Source: Deferribacterales bacterium UBA4806
GTDB taxonomy: Bacteria; Chrysiogenota; Deferribacteres; Deferribacterales; UBA228
Direction of reading: 5' to 3'
NCBI GenBank assembly: GCA_002402635.1
Contig: DHGE01000028.1
Span: 1 to 34,706 of the forward strand
DNA length: 34,706 bases
The translations under genes were made by a program, and so were the position numbers. Position 1 is the first letter of the stretch. Each line of letters begins with the position of its first letter. The notes beneath the pieces were generated by a model that saw only the letters and a program-made list of their open reading frames with translations, had not been told where the DNA came from and searched no databases. Positions 24,775 through 28,638 of the stretch are shown here, one piece after another.

Positions 24775-25725
24775 ATGAGGAAGTTTAAGGTTTTGGTTTT
24801 AGCAGTAGCATTGATTTTTGCAAGTGTAACCTTGGCTCAAGCAGCTGTTATTGGATCTTCAGCTGCTGACAATTCAGCTGTTAACTATGTTCACAATGAT
24901 TACACGATTTTAGGTGCTGGTGGGCTTGATTTTGTTGGCGGATCTGTAGGTTTAGTTGGTGGTGCATTAGCTGGCGCAGGTGTAGGTAGCCTTGGTGGAG
25001 CAGCCCTTGGTGGTCTTGCTGGGTTTGCAATTCCTCCACTTTTTCTAGGAACTTTAGGTGCTGCGTTAGCTGTAGGTCCAGTAGCTAGTCCATTAGCAAG
25101 CATTTTGTTTGCACCAATTTCTGCGACAACTGGTATTATTGGTGGAGCTATCGGTGCCCTAGCGGGAATGTCGCTAAATAGTTATGTATGGCAATTTGGA
25201 GCTAGGGGTAGTTTAAGAGCATTAGAAGGTTTGGTAGGAGGCATTATAGGTGGTACTTTAGATACATTGCTTTTGGGATCAATTACTAATATGTTTCCAG
25301 GAGGAACAATCTTAGGTGCACTATTAGGAGCTGAACAAATGGGTCCAATAGACAGCATACTTGGTCAAGGGATAATTGGCAATACCTTGGCAAAAGGTAC
25401 AGGTGGTTTAGTTGGTTTGATTGGCGGTGGAATCCTTGGTGCATACCTTGGTTGGAGTTTGCCTGGTGCAGTACTAGGTGGATTGACAGGTGCTGCTTTA
25501 GGTACAGGCGCTGGTTTATTAGTTAGTTTACCGTGGGCTACTGTTGCTGGAGCAGGCATTGGCGGATTTGTAGGTTTAGTTGGTGGTGGATTAGCTGGCC
25601 TAGTTGTAGGTGGACCGAGTGGCTTTGGTCTTGGCAACACAATGGACGAAGTTATTCAAGCAGGCTTAACTCGTGGCGACAACGCTCCTGCAAAACCCGC
25701 AGCTTCTGTTGCTGACTTTATGTAA
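24775..25725 (+). CDS. Secreted glycine-zipper protein
   Basis: 316 residues. Signal peptide about 1-23 (MRKFKVLVLAVALIFASVTLAQA). The mature protein is dominated by Gly, Ala, Leu, Val and Ile, with many GxxxG and GGxxG runs such as GGALAGAGVGSLGGAALGGL near 60-85 and GGGLAGLVVGG near the end. Such glycine zippers pack helices tightly in membranes, pores or amyloid-like assemblies. Short polar breaks (NSYVWQFGARGSLR) divide the segments. The last 30 residues are hydrophilic (DEVIQAGLTRGDNAPAKPAASVADFM). No cysteine is seen. AAGGAGG lies 7 bases before ATG and a strong terminator follows. No family I can name; candidates are an outer-membrane or surface assembly protein, or a large pore-forming bacteriocin-like protein. 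Confidence 0.8.
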   Translation: MRKFKVLVLAVALIFASVTLAQAAVIGSSAADNSAVNYVHNDYTILGAGGLDFVGGSVGLVGGALAGAGVGSLGGAALGGLAGFAIPPLFLGTLGAALAVGPVASPLASILFAPISATTGIIGGAIGALAGMSLNSYVWQFGARGSLRALEGLVGGIIGGTLDTLLLGSITNMFPGGTILGALLGAEQMGPIDSILGQGIIGNTLAKGTGGLVGLIGGGILGAYLGWSLPGAVLGGLTGAALGTGAGLLVSLPWATVAGAGIGGFVGLVGGGLAGLVVGGPSGFGLGNTMDEVIQAGLTRGDNAPAKPAASVADFM

Positions 25726-25750
25726 AAAAATGTACTCACGTACATAACAT

Positions 25751-25781
25751 AAAAACCCGGCCTATTGGCCGGGTTTTTTTA
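25751..25781 (+). terminator. Rho-independent terminator of glycine-zipper gene
   Basis: AAAAACCCGGCC, TATT, GGCCGGGTTTTT: a perfect 12-bp stem with a T-run, 25 bases after the stop. The A/T-rich flanks let it work in both directions. Confidence 0.92.
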
Positions 25782-25806
25782 TTCCCTCCCCCTCCCAACA
25801 TCTCCC

Positions 25807-25944
25807 AACTTCGGAAGTTGAACTTTCCCTCAACTTCCGACATTCCACTTTTCCCGAACTTCCGAAGTTCCACTTTTTCTTAACTTCGGAAGTTCCACTA
25901 TTTCTCAACTTCGGATGTTCCATTTTTTTCCAACTTCCGAAGTT
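25807..25944. repeat. Palindrome array, 6 units, exact 25-bp period
   Basis: Cores begin at 25807, 25832, 25857, 25882, 25907 and 25932: AACTTCGGAAGTT, AACTTCCGACATT, AACTTCCGAAGTT, AACTTCGGAAGTT, AACTTCGGATGTT, AACTTCCGAAGTT. Every spacer is 12 bases, of type CCACTTTTTCTC. The orientation is opposite to the arrays after the coiled-coil genes. Repeat and spacer are both too short, and the spacers too alike, for CRISPR. Confidence 0.92.
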
Positions 25945-25956
25945 CGTATATCTACG

Positions 25957-26106
25957 TTTTTTACTATTGTCACATCAATTAATGCAGCAAATACTGCATT
26001 AAATTCAGAAAATAGAGGTTCACTTTACAGTTCACAAGAAAATACATTTACTATTGATGATAGGGAAAGGCTTATTCGGCTGGAAGTCACTATGAATTGG
26101 GAATGA
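25957..26106 (+). pseudogene. Remnant of a coiled-coil protein gene
   Basis: The frame reads FFTIVTSINAANTALN (like the end of a signal peptide), then FTIDDRERLIRLEVTM, which matches FTQEDRERLIRLEVTM of the three intact copies, and stops three residues later (NWE, stop), just where the coiled coil should begin. Its DNA is much more diverged than the intact copies are from each other, so it is an older relative, not a recent deletion. The 5' end has been lost or overrun by the palindrome array. Confidence 0.6.
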
Positions 26107-26253
26107 AAAAATAGAAGACACTCTGGAATGACGACAAATACTGGATTCCTGATAATGACGCTCCTGAATGGCAAAAACTATGGTTTTATTATTTGATTGA
26201 TTCTATTAATTATGAACGATTGAGCAAATATCTGATATTTATTTTCTTTTTAC

Positions 26254-26282
26254 TTGAGCAAGCAATCTTATGTGTATATTAT
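26254..26282 (+). promoter_or_regulatory. Promoter of toxin-antitoxin pair 2
   Basis: TTGAGC (26254-26259), 17 bases, TATTAT (26277-26282), 24 bases before the antitoxin start, with AGGAGG between. Confidence 0.6.
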
Positions 26283-26306
26283 ATGTATAAATAGGAGGTT
26301 TATATA

Positions 26307-26513
26307 ATGTCTTCTAAAACAATAAATATTTCTGAAGAAACTTTAATAAATTTTTTGAAATCCTTGCCAGAAGAATCATTAATTGACATTTTAATTAATG
26401 TACTTGTGGAAAATGATACTACAAGACTTACTGAAGAAGAAAAGGATAGGATAATTAAAGCTAAAGATGATTTAAAGTCAGGAGATTTAGTTGATTGGAA
26501 AGATATAAGATAA
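26307..26513 (+). CDS. Antitoxin of RelE-type pair 2
   Basis: 68 residues: an N-terminal strand-helix SSKTINISEETLINFLKSLPEESLIDILINVL and an acidic helix TRLTEEEKDRIIKAKDDLKSGDLVDWKDIR. The tail (A..DLKSGDLVDWKDI) resembles the end of antitoxin 1 (AREDYKNGKIKRFEDVF), pointing to the same toxin-binding mode. A strong AGGAGG ribosome site precedes ATG. The toxin start lies within its last codons (19-base overlap). Confidence 0.8.
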   Translation: MSSKTINISEETLINFLKSLPEESLIDILINVLVENDTTRLTEEEKDRIIKAKDDLKSGDLVDWKDIR

Positions 26514-26752
26514 AATTTACAAAAAATGCAACTAAAGATTATATGAAGTTGCCTTATAGCTACAAAGCTTTAATTGACACTGTTTTATATAAGCTTTCAG
26601 AAGGTAAAAACATTGATTTAAAACCAGTGATTGGTGAAAAAAATACCTATAGAATTAGAGTTGGTGGCTATAGAATATTGTTTTTAAAAGAAGATATGTT
26701 AATTCTTATTACGAGGATTGCTCCCAGAGGAGATGCTTATAAAAAGAAATAA
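26495..26752 (+). CDS. RelE/ParE-type toxin (pair 2)
   Basis: 85 residues of the RelE superfamily: MERYKIKFTKNATKDYMKLPYSYKALIDTVLYKLSE (strand and helix hairpin), then NTYRIRVGGYRILFLKEDMLILITRIAPRGDAYKKK with the family R..GGYR motif and basic end. It uses a TTG start inside the antitoxin gene, the same arrangement as pair 1, though the two toxins are clearly different in sequence. It probably cleaves mRNA on the ribosome or acts on gyrase like ParE; the sequence does not decide. It lies between the six-unit array and the 39-bp inverted repeat. Confidence 0.85.
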   Translation: MERYKIKFTKNATKDYMKLPYSYKALIDTVLYKLSEGKNIDLKPVIGEKNTYRIRVGGYRILFLKEDMLILITRIAPRGDAYKKK

Positions 26753-26788
26753 TTTACATCATAAGATTTTATTGGATAATATTTTTCT

Positions 26789-26801
26789 AACTTCGTAAGT
26801 T
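26789..26801. repeat. Palindromic 13-bp unit, single, diverged
   Basis: AACTTCGTAAGTT: one change from the core. Followed by GAGATG, resembling the GAGA start of the usual spacer. Confidence 0.65.
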
Positions 26802-26815
26802 GAGATGTTGTTCTG

Positions 26816-26840
26816 TCATTCCCGCGAAGGAGGGAATCTG
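26816..26840. repeat. TCATTCCC...GGGAATCTG repeat
   Basis: A 25-base element with ATTCCC/GGGAAT arms around GCGAAGGA. It is related to the start of the 64-bp repeats at 23103 and 23752, and of a type dispersed in many bacterial genomes. Confidence 0.55.
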
Positions 26841-26876
26841 TAAAGATAGCAGCAGGTGACTGAAAAAACAAAATGC

Positions 26877-26915
26877 AAAAACATATCCCAACTTCCGAAG
26901 TTGGGATATGTTTTT
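26877..26915. terminator. 39-bp perfect inverted repeat built on a palindrome unit
   Basis: The core AACTTCCGAAGTT (26890-26902) is extended on both sides by complementary flanks (AAAAACATATCCC / GGGATATGTTTTT), giving 19-bp arms around a single central C. With a T-run on either strand it could be a bidirectional terminator for toxin pair 2. In RNA or single-stranded DNA the few central bases would open as a loop. Confidence 0.6.
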
Positions 26916-26916
26916 A

Positions 26917-26948
26917 ATAGACCTGGAGAGAAAAAGTTCCAGGTCTAT
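26917..26948. repeat. Inverted repeat, 11-bp arms
   Basis: ATAGACCTGGA, 10 bases, TCCAGGTCTAT, immediately after the 39-bp inverted repeat. The loop GAGAAAAAGT is identical to the first ten bases of the array spacer GAGAAAAAGTGG. Confidence 0.7.
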
Positions 26949-27087
26949 ATAAAGTTGCCAGGTTTATCCAGTTTTACTTTAAAAGTAGCCTTTGGTTCAG
27001 TATGAGCTGGTCCTTTATTAGGTCCATCAACGGCCTCGCCATGTGATAGGAATTCAGCCTTACCTAAGTGATAAACCACTTTCCCCC

Positions 27088-27200
27088 AACTTCCGACATT
27101 CCACTTTCTACCAACTTCGGATGTTCCACTTTTTCTCAACTTCGGAAGTTCGTATATCTCCCAACTTCCGAAGTTCAATTTTCTACTAACTTCGGAAGTT
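27088..27200. repeat. Palindrome array, 5 units, exact 25-bp period
   Basis: Cores begin at 27088, 27113, 27138, 27163 and 27188: AACTTCCGACATT, AACTTCGGATGTT, AACTTCGGAAGTT, AACTTCCGAAGTT, AACTTCGGAAGTT. Spacers are all 12 bases: CCACTTTCTACC, CCACTTTTTCTC, CGTATATCTCCC, CAATTTTCTACT. The second spacer is the exact reverse complement of the first spacer of the array at 20336. The array ends 63 bases before the transposase start. Confidence 0.92.
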
Positions 27201-27263
27201 GAGAAAAATTCTCTTGAATATAAATAATCATACAATATAATATGCATATTGTTTAATTGTAAA

Positions 27264-27917
27264 ATGATAAGAAAAGTCCCGTTAGCAAATAATGAAGTAT
27301 ATCATGTTTATACCAGAAGCATTGATAATTACATAACCTTCAGAGACGAAAATGATTATACAAGAGTATTAGAAGCAATTAAATATTATAAACATGGCAA
27401 GGTGCCTACAAGTTTCTCAAATTATATAAAAATTAAGAATAAAAAATTTTTTTCATTAAAGTATGAGCTGAATACCAATAATCCTGTTGTTCATATTATT
27501 GCATATTGTATTATGCCAACTCATGTTCACCTTATTTTGAAACAATTAAATGATAATGGAATATCTCTTTATATAAAAAATGTATTTGATAGCTACACTA
27601 GATATTTTAACTCAAAATATCAGCGCAAAGGAACATTGTGGGAAAGCAAATTTAAAAGTGTACATGTTGAAAGTAACGAACAATTACTTCACCTAACAAG
27701 ATATATTCATTTGAATCCAACAACAGCAGGCATTGTAAAAGAACCTGAAGACTGGCCATATTCATCATATATGGAGTATTTAAACAAGAGTGATGAGAAA
27801 ATATGCAATTATGTAGACTGTTTAGATATGGATATGAATGACTATAAGAATTTTGTTGATGATAGAATGGATTACCAAAGGGAGCTTGCTCTAATCAAAC
27901 ATTTATCATTAGAGTAA
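27264..27917 (+). CDS. REP-associated-type Y1 (HUH) transposase, RAYT-like
   Basis: 217 residues from ATG 27264; a TTG at 27249 is possible but gives five residues without family support. EVYHVYTRSID opens the Y1 fold; IAYCIMPTHVHLIL carries the HUH metal-binding pair (His 87 and 89); DSYTRYFNSKYQRKGTLWESKFKS holds the likely catalytic Tyr (111 or 114) and the LW..RF-like motif of REP-associated tyrosine transposases; RYIHLNPTTAGIVKEPEDWPYSSY is the strong C-terminal family signature. Such enzymes nick and join single-stranded DNA at hairpins of REP elements. All motifs are intact. Palindrome units flank it on both sides (27088-27200 and 27931-27944), the arrangement seen for RAYT genes and their cognate repeats. 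No IS ends or target duplications seen. Confidence 0.88.
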   Translation: MIRKVPLANNEVYHVYTRSIDNYITFRDENDYTRVLEAIKYYKHGKVPTSFSNYIKIKNKKFFSLKYELNTNNPVVHIIAYCIMPTHVHLILKQLNDNGISLYIKNVFDSYTRYFNSKYQRKGTLWESKFKSVHVESNEQLLHLTRYIHLNPTTAGIVKEPEDWPYSSYMEYLNKSDEKICNYVDCLDMDMNDYKNFVDDRMDYQRELALIKHLSLE

Positions 27918-27930
27918 TCATTCATTATTT

Positions 27931-27944
27931 AACTTCGGAAAGTT
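27931..27944. repeat. Palindromic unit downstream of the transposase
   Basis: AACTTCGGAAAGTT, the core with one inserted A, 14 bases after the transposase stop and 18 bases before the promoter of coiled-coil copy 3. Confidence 0.7.
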
Positions 27945-27961
27945 TAGATGTAAATTTTCTA

Positions 27962-27989
27962 ATGATATTTTTATAAATTACTTTATAAT
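27962..27989 (+). promoter_or_regulatory. Promoter of coiled-coil gene copy 3
   Basis: ATGATA, 16 bases, TATAAT; the same block as before copies 1 and 2. About ten extra bases separate it from the start codon compared with the other copies. Confidence 0.55.
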
Positions 27990-28016
27990 ATTAAATAATA
28001 CTAAAGAGAGAAAAAT

Positions 28017-28478
28017 ATGAAATGTTCTAACATTGTTTTTTTATTTAATATTTTACTATTGATATTAACGCCTCTTGCTTATGCAAGCGATAATTCTGGT
28101 GCAACTGCCTTTACTCAGGAAGATAGAGAACGCCTTATTAGACTTGAAGTGACAATGAAAGAATTTAAGGAATCTGTTGACAAACGCTTTGAACAAGTTG
28201 ACAAACGTTTTGAAGACTTACGCGAGGATATGAACAAACGTTTTGACCAGATGATGAATTTTTTATGGATTATAGTTACTATTTTTGTAGCGATAATGGC
28301 AGCAAATATTGGTTTTGCCTACTGGGATAGACGCACTATTATAAAAAGATCTACCGATGAAGCAATAGCCCGCATTGAGAAGGAAGGCAAGCTAACAGAC
28401 CTTATAAAAGCCTTAAGAGAATTGGCTTCAAAGGACCAAAATTTAGCAGAGATCTTACGCAAATTTCATTTATTATAA
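28017..28478 (+). CDS. Coiled-coil transmembrane protein, copy 3
   Basis: 153 residues. The signal peptide (about 1-24) and DNSGATAFTQEDRERL match copy 1; the region from the membrane helix (about 82-103) to the end matches copy 2, including DRRTIIKRSTDEAIARIEKEGKL and the downstream flank. The coiled coil is intermediate: VDKRFEQ, VDKRFEDLREDM, NKRFDQMM, one 7-residue unit longer than copy 2 and 25 residues (7+7+11) shorter than copy 1. The mixed similarity suggests recombination or gene conversion between copies. Followed by a four-unit palindrome array. Confidence 0.85.
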   Translation: MKCSNIVFLFNILLLILTPLAYASDNSGATAFTQEDRERLIRLEVTMKEFKESVDKRFEQVDKRFEDLREDMNKRFDQMMNFLWIIVTIFVAIMAANIGFAYWDRRTIIKRSTDEAIARIEKEGKLTDLIKALRELASKDQNLAEILRKFHLL

Positions 28479-28523
28479 CACCCCTTAGCCCCCCTGCCTG
28501 AGACATTCCAACCAAAACAACTG

Positions 28524-28610
28524 AATTCCAAAGTTGAGAAAAAGTGCAACATCGGATGTTGACAAATCACTCAACTTCCGATGTTGGTAGAAAGTTGAAT
28601 TGCGGAAGTT
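28524..28610. repeat. Palindrome array, 4 units, 25-bp period
   Basis: Units end at 28535, 28560, 28585 and 28610: AATTCCAAAGTT (one base lost), AACATCGGATGTT, AACTTCCGATGTT, AATTGCGGAAGTT. Spacers GAGAAAAAGTGC, GACAAATCACTC and GGTAGAAAGTTG are 12 bases. The first two spacers equal those after copy 2, so gene and array were duplicated together. Confidence 0.88.
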
Positions 28611-28638
28611 AAGATGTTAAAATTAATTAATATATATT

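Larger units (their letters stand above)
25726..26306. other. Intergenic: terminator, six-unit array, gene remnant, TA promoter
   Basis: In order: the terminator of the glycine-zipper gene, the largest palindrome array, a decayed coiled-coil gene remnant (25957-26106), a further short open stretch without a start (26115-26294, containing PDNDAPEWQKLW) that may be debris of another gene, and the promoter of toxin-antitoxin pair 2. A degraded GGAATGAC/GGATTCCTGATAATGAC repeat lies at 26130-26160. Confidence 0.55.
26753..27263. other. Intergenic: repeats between toxin gene and transposase
   Basis: No supported gene. It contains one diverged palindrome unit, a TCATTCCC-type repeat, the 39-bp perfect inverted repeat, a second inverted repeat (26917-26948), about 110 bases without recognisable signal (26950-27087), and the five-unit array that ends 63 bases before the transposase start. 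Confidence 0.6.

Noticed and set aside
24900..25640. Long antisense frames rich in Pro and Ala opposite the glycine-zipper gene
   Set aside because: They are mirror images of Gly/Ala-rich codons, without starts, ribosome sites or homology.
25915..25956. Start of the remnant protein within the palindrome array
   Set aside because: The frame there just reads the repeat DNA; similarity to the family begins only after about 25957.
25807..27200. Palindrome arrays as CRISPR
   Set aside because: Repeats are 13 bases and spacers 12; spacers resemble each other within and between arrays, and no cas gene is present.
26945..27247. 100-codon minus-strand ORF across the five-unit array
   Set aside because: Its repeated TSEV.RK..GSW pattern is the translation of the 25-bp repeats; it has no signal or domain of its own.
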